Source of the DNA: UMGS1663 sp046964515 | GTDB taxonomy: Bacteria > Bacillota > Clostridia > TANB77 > CAG-508 | Direction of reading: 5' to 3' | Length of the DNA: 64,000 nt | NCBI GenBank assembly: GCA_046964515.1 | Contig: JBKUYM010000001.1 | Span: 124,001-188,000, forward strand | In this document: piece by piece, positions 45,625-54,018 of the stretch | Layout of the letters: each line of letters opens with the position of its first letter | Numbering within the stretch: position 1 is the first letter of the stretch | Made by a program: the position numbers and the translations under genes | Notes under the pieces: model-generated | What the model was told of the DNA's origin: nothing | Seen by the model: only the letters and a program-made list of their open reading frames with translations | Databases searched by the model: none

Positions 45625-46425
45625 CTATTTTTCTTTTTTTATTATTTTCTTTAGTGCCTCTAGGTCTATCTTTTCATTTAAAAATTGCGTAATTGTTTCC
45701 GATTTCATACTTGGGAAAGCTAGTTTTAACCTTCTGGCTTGCCTATATATTCGTATTTTTAATTTGGTTTGTTTTATCTTTAATTCTCTAATTAATTTTT
45801 CTATATTTTCTGTTGTCGTCTTAGAAGTAGCTTCATTCTTTTCATTCTTCAATTCCTCTAATTTTTCTTTAATACTTTCTCCTAATTCATTAACTTTTGC
45901 TAATGCAGAATCGATATGAATCATGGTCATAACACTAAAGATAACATCTACAATCAAAATACTATATAAAATGATATTGACGTAAATAAGGATTTCAATT
46001 GGTATTTGGGCAATTCTGGCTTCTACAAAAGGGTGTACATAGCGAATAAACAATACCCCTAATATTCCCCAATAGATAGAATTTTTTAGACATACTCTTC
46101 CTTGTATATTAAATTTCAAATGAGAATAATCCCAATATTTCGTTTTAAAGACTTTTTCTAAAAATACGCCTACAACATATTCCCAAATAGATAGTAAAAA
46201 GAAAGAAACGATAAACAATAAAATCGGTTTTTCTTTTAAAAAACTTAGTCCCAATATCATAATTGCAGCACCTAGTCCATAAATAGGACAAACAGGTCCA
46301 TTTAAAAATCCACTATTTACCCATTGTTTTTCTTCTATGGTTTTTGAAATAGATTCTAATAGCCATCCTCCAAAAGAATATAGAAGGATAAAACTTAGCA
46401 TATGGGCGATATAGATTGTATTCAT
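45625..46425 (-). CDS. CmpB-type membrane protein (putative ABC-transporter type IV, DUF1113)
   Basis: A 266-residue protein with five to six membrane helices and a C-terminal coiled, charged tail of about 80 residues. YSFGGWLLESISKT, NSGFLNGPVCPIYGLGA and WEYVVGVFLEKVFKTKYWDYS are the typical signature of the clostridial PF06541 family. Its transport function is only presumed. It lies 9 bases before the GGDEF gene and 19 after the Ig-like protein gene. Confidence 0.8.
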   Translation of the reverse strand: MNTIYIAHMLSFILLYSFGGWLLESISKTIEEKQWVNSGFLNGPVCPIYGLGAAIMILGLSFLKEKPILLFIVSFFLLSIWEYVVGVFLEKVFKTKYWDYSHLKFNIQGRVCLKNSIYWGILGVLFIRYVHPFVEARIAQIPIEILIYVNIILYSILIVDVIFSVMTMIHIDSALAKVNELGESIKEKLEELKNEKNEATSKTTTENIEKLIRELKIKQTKLKIRIYRQARRLKLAFPSMKSETITQFLNEKIDLEALKKIIKKEK

Positions 46426-46444
46426 GTTAAAGCTTCCTTTCTGC

Positions 46445-47371
46445 TTAAATTGTAACCTCTCCTGTTTTTTCTTCTACTAAATCATTTACATTGTATGCCT
46501 TTACATTAATGGTATTTCGTCCACTAGCTAGTGGTTGTCTAATTTCTAATTCTTTTACATCCAAGGAAGTCCCTGTATTATTTGAATCTGTTGAATAAAA
46601 TACACCATTTAAAGTAAACTCTATTTTCTTAATATTCTCCTCATCTGTTACTTTTATAATAATTTCATTTCCTTGTCCTGAAAGTTCAATCGTTGGTTTT
46701 TTTGCACCTTTAAAAGTTTGTTCTTTTTGAGTAACATTACCACTTTTGTCTACTGCTGTTACTTTTAAAGTATTTTCTCCTTTTAAAATCGCTATCTTTT
46801 CTTCTACTAATTTTGGAGACTCTTCTCTTGCTTCTAATATTGTTTCATCCTCATCATTCCAATGATAAGAAATATAATCTAATTGTGTTTCATCTTTTGC
46901 TGTAATTTTTACTTTTGAATTTTCTATTGTTAATTCAATTTCCGGTTTTATAGTATCGGTGGATACACTTGTATATTCTTGTATATAAGTTACTTCTTTC
47001 CCTAAAATATCTACTACTTTTAAAGTTAATGTATTTTCACCTTCTGGTACTTGTATGCTTTCTTCTATTATGTTTCTACCTTTTCCTTGCAAAACCACTT
47101 CTTGTTTTTGACTCCACATATAGGTTATTTTATCTATTGTTTTATCATGGGTTATTTTAATAAGAATTTGGTTCCCTTGTTGTGTCATTGTCACTATGGG
47201 TACACTAGTTTTCGTTGTTTCATTTTCCTGTGGCATAAATATAGCATAAGAACCTTGTCCCACTAATATAAGTCCAAACAAAATAATCATAATTGCAAAT
47301 ATACGTCCAACTGCTTGAATAGATAAAGGTCCTTTATTTTTTTTATTCCCTGTATATAAAATTTGATTCAT
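46445..47371 (-). CDS. Membrane-anchored protein with three Ig-like repeats
   Basis: A 308-residue protein. Membrane helix at about 23-45, then three Ig-like modules of about 85 residues, each with a KI(T/E/S) strand and the ending GENTLTLKVVDxxGxxV, GENTLKVTAVDKSGNVT and GRNTINVKAYNVND. Such modules are common in clostridial surface proteins and serve as spacers or ligand binders. First gene of a four-gene operon with CmpB-like, GGDEF and DUF2752 proteins. Confidence 0.7.
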   Translation of the reverse strand: MNQILYTGNKKNKGPLSIQAVGRIFAIMIILFGLILVGQGSYAIFMPQENETTKTSVPIVTMTQQGNQILIKITHDKTIDKITYMWSQKQEVVLQGKGRNIIEESIQVPEGENTLTLKVVDILGKEVTYIQEYTSVSTDTIKPEIELTIENSKVKITAKDETQLDYISYHWNDEDETILEAREESPKLVEEKIAILKGENTLKVTAVDKSGNVTQKEQTFKGAKKPTIELSGQGNEIIIKVTDEENIKKIEFTLNGVFYSTDSNNTGTSLDVKELEIRQPLASGRNTINVKAYNVNDLVEEKTGEVTI

Positions 47372-47501
47372 TTTTTCACCTCTTATTTATAAAAAATTAT
47401 ATCATAAGGCCTTTTTAAAGTAAACTATATTTGGAAATTTTTTCTATAGAGAATCCTAAGATTTTCTTAATAATGATGATTTTCCTTTACTGTTTAAAAG
47501 A

Positions 47502-47530
47502 AAAAGTGAGCTAAAAATCAGCTCACTTTT
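47502..47530 (-). terminator. Terminator of the adhesin gene
   Basis: AAAAGTGAGCT / AGCTCACTTTT with a 7-base loop. Confidence 0.85.
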
Positions 47531-47552
47531 ATATACTTAGTTATACTTTGTT

Positions 47553-50500
47553 TTAAATTACAAATTTCTTAATAAGAATAACACCTGCGGAAATTACCAT
47601 CAAAGCACCACCTGCTAAAGCAATGTACTCTATTTTCATATCTCCTGCTCCAGTTTTAATAGATAAAATAACTGGTGCATCATCTATATCATCTTCTCCT
47701 GGTACTTTATTATTTGGAGTAGAGTCAATGTCTGGTGTATGGCTATCATTATAGTCTTTGCTAATTTCTGCAGTATTTACTTTTAATCCTAAATTATCTG
47801 CACTATTTATCCAAGTTAATAAGATTTCTACTTCTGCGCTCTCTCCTGGTTGCAATAAAGTATCTTTCAATTGATCGGTTACTACTTTTCCATCTACTTC
47901 TTTCCATTTTGGATTATCTGCTGGTACAAATTTTAAGCCTTCTGGAATGTAATCAGAAATTTCTTTTACGTATCCTGCAATCTCACCTTCATTGGTTACT
48001 CTTATCTTATATCTAAATTTTACAACTACTTTATTTAATTTACTTTGCACAATTTCTACCTTTACTGGTGCTTCTGGATCATCTTCTGCTTTATGTCCTG
48101 TCTCAGTAATGGTTTCTTTTCCATTTTCAATTACAATGGCTTGTGTTACCCATTTTCTTAAAGCTAAATCAAAATATTTTACCTTTACTTTTTCAATATC
48201 TTGATCATCTTCTCCTTCAATCCATTTATCTGGAGTAGAGTCTTTATCTACCACTGGGTTACCATTTTTATCTTGATCATCTGCAATTTGTGCTTTATTA
48301 ATTAAAATTCTATCTGATGTATTTGGTTCTGTTACTTGGAAAGCAATTTTAATATCTCTATAATCTGGTGATTCCATTGTCTGACTATCAAATGGCTCTA
48401 ATAGATTATCTCTACCAGTTTCATCTTCTTGTTCTTTTGATAGATAATCTGTTTGAATGGCTACCGCTTCTTCTACTTTCTCTGTTGGGTTACCTTCTTT
48501 ATCTAACATTACCCATCTATAAGTTTGATTAATTTCATTGTCTGGTAAGAATAATAATCCTTCTGGCAAATCATCTTTAACTAAAGAAGCATATCCTGCT
48601 TTAGTACCTTCATTAAAAATTCTTAAAGTATAAGTAACTATATTACCGTTTTCAACTTCTACAGGTTCTTTTGTATGTTCATAGATATAATTTCCATTCT
48701 CATCTATTTTAAACACTGGTACCCTATTGGTAATAGAAGTATCATTAACCGCCGTAATAAATTTTCTTAAAGCCAAATCAAAATAACTTAATTTCACATG
48801 TTCTTTATCAATATCATCTTCTTTATCGTTATTATTATCTGGTGTAGAATCTTTATCTTCTACAGGATTACCATTTTCATCTGAATCATCTGCGATTTCA
48901 GCAACATTCGTAATAATTTGCTCATAAGAATTTGGTGCCACTACCTTAAAGGCTACCTTTACATCTCTATAATCTGGTGATTCCATTGTAGTAGGATCAA
49001 ATGCCGCAATTAAATTTTCACCGGCTGTTTTTTCCTGTTCTTTCGATAAGTAATCTGTCACAATATATTTTGCTTCTGCTACCTTAGTTGTTTCTGTTCC
49101 ATCTTCTTTTAACATTTTCCAACGATACGTAATATTAGTTTCATCTTGTGGTAAGAACTCTAAACCAGATGGAATATCATCTTTTACTAATTTGGCATAA
49201 CCTGCAATATCACCTTCATTGTAAATTCTAATAGTATATTCTACAATATCTGTTGTTTCTACTTCTACTGGTTCTTTTGTATGTTCATAAATGTAATTTC
49301 CATTTTCATCTTTTACGTTTGTAAATACCGGTATTCTATTGGTTATCGGTGTTTCATTAACACCAGTAATAAATTTTCTTAAAGCTAAATCAAATTCTTC
49401 TAGAATTAACTTTTCAAAATCATCATCATCTTCTTGTCCTTGATAGAAATACTCTTTATCATTTAAAATAGATTTATTGCTATCATTTCCCTTATAGTCT
49501 GGTAAATCTGCATCTGCTGGTAAATTAATATTTGCTTTACTAGAATCTCTATCTAAAACTATAGTTCCATCTTTATCTGTAAAATCTGTAATTTCTGCAA
49601 TATTGGTAATTACTTTATCTAAATTATTCGTAGATTTTACTCTACATTTAATTTTTAATTCTTTATAATCTGGTGTTGTCATCGTATCTTTATCAAATGC
49701 TTTTAACAAATTATCTTCTGGATCAATATCTGTTTTTGCTAAATGATTGGTGGTTGCTTTTCTTAAAGAACTATCGATTACCCAACCATAACTTGCATTA
49801 AAATGTTCTTCATCATCAATTACAAATTCCAATTGTGGTGGCAAGTAATCTGTAATAGAACTTGCATAACCATCAATATCTCCTTCATTATATACACGTA
49901 TTGTATATATGACTATATCTCCAATTGAAACGCCAACAGGGTCTTTTGGATGTTTATATAGAGCAGTAGTTCCTGTTCCATTTTTTAATGGTGATACATC
50001 AATGGTTGGTTCTCTTAAATATTTTCCAGTTGTCGTATCTACAAGTTCTTTTCCATTAATATTTGTAATAAATTTTCTTAAGGCTAAGTCGAATGGTTTT
50101 CCTAATAAAACTAAATTTTCATAATCGTCATCATCTTCATAACCCCAACCTTTTTCAGATTCTCCAGGATTGTAATTCTCTTTCTGGTCGGCAGTTAAAT
50201 TGTTTGGTGTAGAGTCTATGTCTGTTACATTCTCATTTCCAGTTTCATCACTATGTTTTGTAATTTCTGCTACATTTTTTAAAGTCTTATCATTTTCTCC
50301 TATGGTTGCTGTTACTGTACATTCTACTTGTACATCTGCATAAGCAAGTGTAGCTCCATCAAATTTTTGAATTAATGTATCTTTTAATTTATCTGTTACA
50401 ATTGTTTTTCCATCACCTGATGAATTTGTCCAACCATTTTCTGTATTGATGGTACTTCCTTCTTTCAAGGTTAATCCGTCTGGTAAATAATCTGTAATTT

Positions 50501-51926
50501 CTTTTGCATAACCATTTATATTTCCTTCATTATAAATACGTATGGTATATAATACGGTGTCTCCCGTTTTTATGTATAATGGCTTTTTAGTATGTTGCTT
50601 AATAGCTGTAGTTATTCCATTTTCCATATTGGTTACATCAACTGCTGGTTCTCTAGAAGGGTCTACTACATTATTATTAATTTTCGTAATAAATTTTCTT
50701 AAAGCTAAATCAAAAACAGGTGTATAATCGATTGGTGCTTCTAATACATATGCTTCTTTTTTTCTAACAACTTCTGCTACTGGCTGGTCAATCCTTAAAG
50801 TTTCTACTGTAGAACCAGATACTGACCAATAAGTAATTTGTGTAGTATATTCTGTAACATTGACTGTGAATTTTGCATTCGTAATATTGGCTGTTTGTGG
50901 TACTAGTAAATAAAAATCTGTACCCAAAATTTCATATAAGTCTTTATCTACTATATTTCCTTGTGCATCTGCATAATGATAATCTATAGAAGTAGTTCCA
51001 TCTGCCGCAATTAAACTTCCTATTAATTCTACGTCTGATTTTGTTAATGCATTGATTCTATATGGACCTATTAAATAGTTACTACCGACCGTTTGTGTTT
51101 GTACATTGTTCGCCGTCAATTGAAATTTTGCTGTATCATCTACAACTGGTGCATAAGCTGCATTGGCTTTTCCCATTCTGACAAAATAATTAAATAGTGC
51201 AACTGTATCATCATTTCTTTGATCACCATCATCTCTAAATTTATCTCCTAATGGCATATATGTGCTATCTGTTGTTTCTTTAATCCATAAAGAAAATAAA
51301 TCTGTTGTTTCTATATGGTAAACATCTTCATTCGTAAAATACCATACAGCTAGTTGTTGTGCTATATCAATCTCATCATCTGAAATTTTACTATCTGGAA
51401 TGCTAGCATCTGATAAAAGATTTTTCCTATATTCTGCTGCTAACTGGGTTTGTTCTGTAGTTGCATTTTTACTTGGAGCTGGTACATAACTATGTTCTAA
51501 TACCCAAACTAAAGAATTATAATTAGCACCACTTGGCAATACATCTTTATAAGGGCTTGGAATATTTACTAAATCTTTTAAATTAAAATATTCTGTATAA
51601 TTACGTTGTGTTACACTTCCATCTCCCATAGAAGTACTAGATCCAAATCCAGGTCCTCCTTTCAAACAATAGATGGCTCTATCTTTATTGGCTACAGTTC
51701 CTGCTTGGTTATAGGATGCTATCTTCCATAAGATTTTTTCAGATCCATTCATCCCTGTTTTATAAGAATAACCAGAACTACGAAAAGCCTCCAATCCCAA
51801 TTTCAATCCTCCATTTGGATCTGTCGTGGCATAGGAAGTATTCGCATTACTTACAATTCCTAGTATAAAAATCATTGGCATGATTATCGCAATGAATGAC
51901 TTTTTTAAATTCTTAAACTTCATCAT
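47553..51926 (-). CDS. Large surface adhesin with thioester domain and five repeats
   Basis: A 1457-residue exported protein. Signal peptide 1-34. Residues about 40-260 resemble a thioester domain: Cys87 in AIYCLKGG and Gln191 in AQQLAVWYFTNE are in the positions where such domains form an internal Cys-Gln bond that can attach covalently to host or surface amines. Then five repeats of about 190-220 residues, each beginning FDLALRKF(I/V)T and containing YTIRIYNEGxxxGYA, DYLPxGL and a DxDSTPxN end; these look like beta-sandwich stalk domains. The C-terminus is KTGAGDMK, a membrane helix and KK. There is no LPxTG; the KTG before the helix is the nearest thing to a sorting signal. Confidence 0.8.
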   Translation of the reverse strand: MMKFKNLKKSFIAIIMPMIFILGIVSNANTSYATTDPNGGLKLGLEAFRSSGYSYKTGMNGSEKILWKIASYNQAGTVANKDRAIYCLKGGPGFGSSTSMGDGSVTQRNYTEYFNLKDLVNIPSPYKDVLPSGANYNSLVWVLEHSYVPAPSKNATTEQTQLAAEYRKNLLSDASIPDSKISDDEIDIAQQLAVWYFTNEDVYHIETTDLFSLWIKETTDSTYMPLGDKFRDDGDQRNDDTVALFNYFVRMGKANAAYAPVVDDTAKFQLTANNVQTQTVGSNYLIGPYRINALTKSDVELIGSLIAADGTTSIDYHYADAQGNIVDKDLYEILGTDFYLLVPQTANITNAKFTVNVTEYTTQITYWSVSGSTVETLRIDQPVAEVVRKKEAYVLEAPIDYTPVFDLALRKFITKINNNVVDPSREPAVDVTNMENGITTAIKQHTKKPLYIKTGDTVLYTIRIYNEGNINGYAKEITDYLPDGLTLKEGSTINTENGWTNSSGDGKTIVTDKLKDTLIQKFDGATLAYADVQVECTVTATIGENDKTLKNVAEITKHSDETGNENVTDIDSTPNNLTADQKENYNPGESEKGWGYEDDDDYENLVLLGKPFDLALRKFITNINGKELVDTTTGKYLREPTIDVSPLKNGTGTTALYKHPKDPVGVSIGDIVIYTIRVYNEGDIDGYASSITDYLPPQLEFVIDDEEHFNASYGWVIDSSLRKATTNHLAKTDIDPEDNLLKAFDKDTMTTPDYKELKIKCRVKSTNNLDKVITNIAEITDFTDKDGTIVLDRDSSKANINLPADADLPDYKGNDSNKSILNDKEYFYQGQEDDDDFEKLILEEFDLALRKFITGVNETPITNRIPVFTNVKDENGNYIYEHTKEPVEVETTDIVEYTIRIYNEGDIAGYAKLVKDDIPSGLEFLPQDETNITYRWKMLKEDGTETTKVAEAKYIVTDYLSKEQEKTAGENLIAAFDPTTMESPDYRDVKVAFKVVAPNSYEQIITNVAEIADDSDENGNPVEDKDSTPDNNNDKEDDIDKEHVKLSYFDLALRKFITAVNDTSITNRVPVFKIDENGNYIYEHTKEPVEVENGNIVTYTLRIFNEGTKAGYASLVKDDLPEGLLFLPDNEINQTYRWVMLDKEGNPTEKVEEAVAIQTDYLSKEQEDETGRDNLLEPFDSQTMESPDYRDIKIAFQVTEPNTSDRILINKAQIADDQDKNGNPVVDKDSTPDKWIEGEDDQDIEKVKVKYFDLALRKWVTQAIVIENGKETITETGHKAEDDPEAPVKVEIVQSKLNKVVVKFRYKIRVTNEGEIAGYVKEISDYIPEGLKFVPADNPKWKEVDGKVVTDQLKDTLLQPGESAEVEILLTWINSADNLGLKVNTAEISKDYNDSHTPDIDSTPNNKVPGEDDIDDAPVILSIKTGAGDMKIEYIALAGGALMVISAGVILIKKFVI

Positions 51927-52209
51927 TTTCCCCGTCCTTTTATCTCAATTTCTTTTTATTTATCTATTTTCCCTATCTTTATTGTAAATGCATTTTAGTA
52001 GGAAGTCAATAACATTATTTGGTAGTTTTTTTGTATCTCTCCTTATGATTTGTAGGCCTTTACGGAAATAGGTTTTTGGTTTTCTTGTTGTTTTATTACA
52101 CTTACATTACAATTATATTACATTTTGGTTACAAAATCAATGTTTTAGCACATTTTCCTTGAAAAATATAGCATTTCCAGACTTACTCTTCTTTATAATT
52201 TACTTGCGA

Positions 52210-52308
52210 TTACTTAAAAATCCACATAGCATAAAATATACCTATCATACTTCCTAGGATTATACATTGTAACAGATGTAGCCATTCTTCTATAAAGTTA
52301 TTTTTCAT
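52210..52308 (-). CDS. 32-residue membrane microprotein, divergent from the repressor
   Basis: The ATG at 52308 follows a very strong AAAGGAGGGG site. The product begins MKNNFIEEWLHLLQC, has one hydrophobic helix of about 18 residues (CIILGSMIGIFYAMWIF) and ends in Lys. Size and layout recall small hydrophobic toxins or regulatory microproteins, but no family is recognised. A TATAAT at 52378-52383 (minus strand) is suitably placed as -10. One operator covers its -35 zone and another lies 23 bases before the start codon. Coding is inferred from the ribosome site and control region only. Confidence 0.55.
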   Translation of the reverse strand: MKNNFIEEWLHLLQCIILGSMIGIFYAMWIFK

Positions 52309-52330
52309 TTTTATTCCCCTCCTTTTATTT

Positions 52331-52347
52331 GTTTCCTTTTAAGAAAC
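52331..52347. promoter_or_regulatory. Operator A (GTTTC-N7-GAAAC)
   Basis: Perfect dyad between the microprotein's -10 box and its ribosome site. Confidence 0.65.
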
Positions 52348-52399
52348 AAATGGATAAAAAAATAACGTTTTTTTCTAATTATACTTTACTTTGCGTTTA

Positions 52400-52416
52400 G
52401 TTTCTCTTCAGGAAAC
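52400..52416. promoter_or_regulatory. Operator B (GTTTC-N7-GAAAC)
   Basis: Perfect dyad located over the -35 zone of the microprotein promoter (-10 at 52378-52383 on the minus strand). Confidence 0.65.
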
Positions 52417-52484
52417 ATTTTATTCTTTTTTATCTTGTTTGTCAAGTCTTATTAAGAAACTTTTTCAAAGTTATTGAAAAGTTT

Positions 52485-52501
52485 GTTTACATAGAGGAAA
52501 C
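52485..52501. promoter_or_regulatory. Operator C (GTTTA-N7-GAAAC) over the repressor promoter
   Basis: It overlaps the -35 box TTTACA (52486-52491) of the repressor promoter. The -10 TATAAT is at 52509-52514 with a 17-base spacer. A repressor bound here would silence its own gene. Confidence 0.7.
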
Positions 52502-52533
52502 ATTTTGATATAATTAGCCTATGAGGTGATAAA

Positions 52534-53214
52534 ATGGAACCAGAACAATTATTTATACAAAGATTTTCGGAATTAGCCAATAATGGTAATTATACTTTAG
52601 AAGAAATTGGTAAACAAATTGGCATTAAATCTAAAAGCACCATTTCTAAATATTTATCCGGTAATATAAAAAATGTAAAAAGGAATCACATCGTGAAATT
52701 AGCAGAACTTTTTAATGTATCTGCTGCCTGGTTAGCTGGACTATCAGAAGACAAATATGGTCCTTCTAAAATAGATAACTTTGGTAATAGTGTACTTTCA
52801 ATTCCTCTTTTAAGTCAAATAACTTCTTTTGCTGATTTTTTGGCACAAAAAGATAAAATTGGAATGGTAGATATAAAAGCCGATTTAGCAAAAACAGGAA
52901 GTTTTTTTGCATTAAAAATGACAGATACTAGTATGTATGAAACTTTATGGGACGGTGATATTGTTGCCGTAAAAGTTCAAGATTTTGCAGAAGATGGTAA
53001 TCTTGTCGTTGTCCTTATTAATGATTCCAAAAATATGGTAAGAAAAATTAAATTTTTAGATAATGGATTTAAGTTAATTCCTCTTAATAGACAGATTAAT
53101 TCTAAAACTGGAGAACCATTTTATGAGGATCTATATTTTACTAAAGAGGAAATTTGCTCAAAACCCGTTAAGATTATTGGTGTTGTAAAACAATTATTAC
53201 AAAGAGATTTTTAA
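52534..53214 (+). CDS. XRE/S24-family repressor
   Basis: A 226-residue LexA/CI-like regulator. An N-terminal helix-turn-helix (about 18-45, YTLEEIGKQIGIKSKSTISK) is followed by a C-terminal S24 domain with FALKMTDTSMYETLWDGDIV. Ser133 and Lys171 (MVRKIKF) are in place for the Ser-Lys dyad, though the usual GDSM is DTSM. No Ala-Gly cleavage pair is seen in the expected stretch around 95-120, so self-cleavage is doubtful. GAGGTGATAAA precedes the ATG. It is flanked by three dyad operators and a divergent microprotein gene, and a DNA glycosylase gene follows 16 bases later. Confidence 0.88.
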   Translation: MEPEQLFIQRFSELANNGNYTLEEIGKQIGIKSKSTISKYLSGNIKNVKRNHIVKLAELFNVSAAWLAGLSEDKYGPSKIDNFGNSVLSIPLLSQITSFADFLAQKDKIGMVDIKADLAKTGSFFALKMTDTSMYETLWDGDIVAVKVQDFAEDGNLVVVLINDSKNMVRKIKFLDNGFKLIPLNRQINSKTGEPFYEDLYFTKEEICSKPVKIIGVVKQLLQRDF

Positions 53215-53230
53215 AATATAGGAGTAACTC

Positions 53231-53809
53231 ATGGAAAATTCCTTTAATATGATTAAACAACATATAGAATCTTGTCGTTTTTGTCAAGATACCTTTGGTT
53301 TTGAACCTAGCCCCTTATTCTGGGGAAATGAAAATTCAAAAATAGTACAAATTAGCCAAGCGCCTTCTAAATCAGTTCATGAATCTGGAAAACCTTTTAT
53401 GGATATGAGCGGAAAAGTTTTAAAATCTCTTTGGTATCAAATTTCTGATGAAGATTTTTACAATAAAGATAACTTTTACATTTGTTCTATGGCGCATTGC
53501 TATCCTGGAAAAGATAAAAATGGTAAAGATAGACAACCCCCTATTTATTGTTTTAAAAAGTGGGTGAAAGAAGAAATTAACTATGTAAATAATAAAATAT
53601 ATATACTATTAGGTGCTAAGGCTGCTAAAGCTTTTTTTCCCAATCAAAATTTTGAGAGTTTAGTTTTTAAAGACCATTATTTAAATGGTAAACTTACTTT
53701 TGTATTACCACACCCCTCTCCTCTAAATCGAAGATGGTTAAAAAAACACCCCTTATTTTTAAAATCACGAATGAAAGATATTAGAAATTATATTCATCAA
53801 TTAATTTAA
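53231..53809 (+). CDS. Fe-S uracil-DNA glycosylase superfamily protein
   Basis: A 192-residue protein. Cys15 and Cys18, Cys90 and Cys107 match the four cluster ligands of family 4/5-type glycosylases. Motif 1 is the divergent ISQAPSKSVHESGKPFMD (family: GEAPGxxEDxxGxPFxG) and motif 2 is HPSPLNRRW (161-169). The catalytic motif differs enough that substrate cannot be assumed to be uracil. It is co-transcribed with the S24 repressor and ends in a long palindrome. A damage-response role is inferred from the pairing. Confidence 0.85.
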   Translation: MENSFNMIKQHIESCRFCQDTFGFEPSPLFWGNENSKIVQISQAPSKSVHESGKPFMDMSGKVLKSLWYQISDEDFYNKDNFYICSMAHCYPGKDKNGKDRQPPIYCFKKWVKEEINYVNNKIYILLGAKAAKAFFPNQNFESLVFKDHYLNGKLTFVLPHPSPLNRRWLKKHPLFLKSRMKDIRNYIHQLI

Positions 53810-53854
53810 TCATAAAAACAATGAAATATAATTATATTTCATTGTTTTTATGAT
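53809..53854 (+). terminator. 46-base perfect palindrome after the glycosylase gene
   Basis: ATCATAAAAACAATGAAATA and its complement joined without a loop. It overlaps the stop codon and is followed by T5. Confidence 0.85.
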
Positions 53855-53961
53855 TTTTAGAAATGAAACTCAAATATCATTTCTCGCAATATTTTTGTTC
53901 TTTATAGTTTAAAACTTTTCAAATTATTTTATATGCTATCTGTTATAGAATGCATATATAA

Positions 53962-53995
53962 AAAGAAACTAGTTTATGCTTAAACTAATTTCTTT
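53962..53995 (-). terminator. Terminator of paralogue 4
   Basis: Near-perfect arms AAAGAAACTAGTTTA / TAAACTAATTTCTTT just beyond the stop codon. Confidence 0.75.
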
Positions 53996-54018
53996 ACTCT
54001 ATATTCATTTTTAAAATA

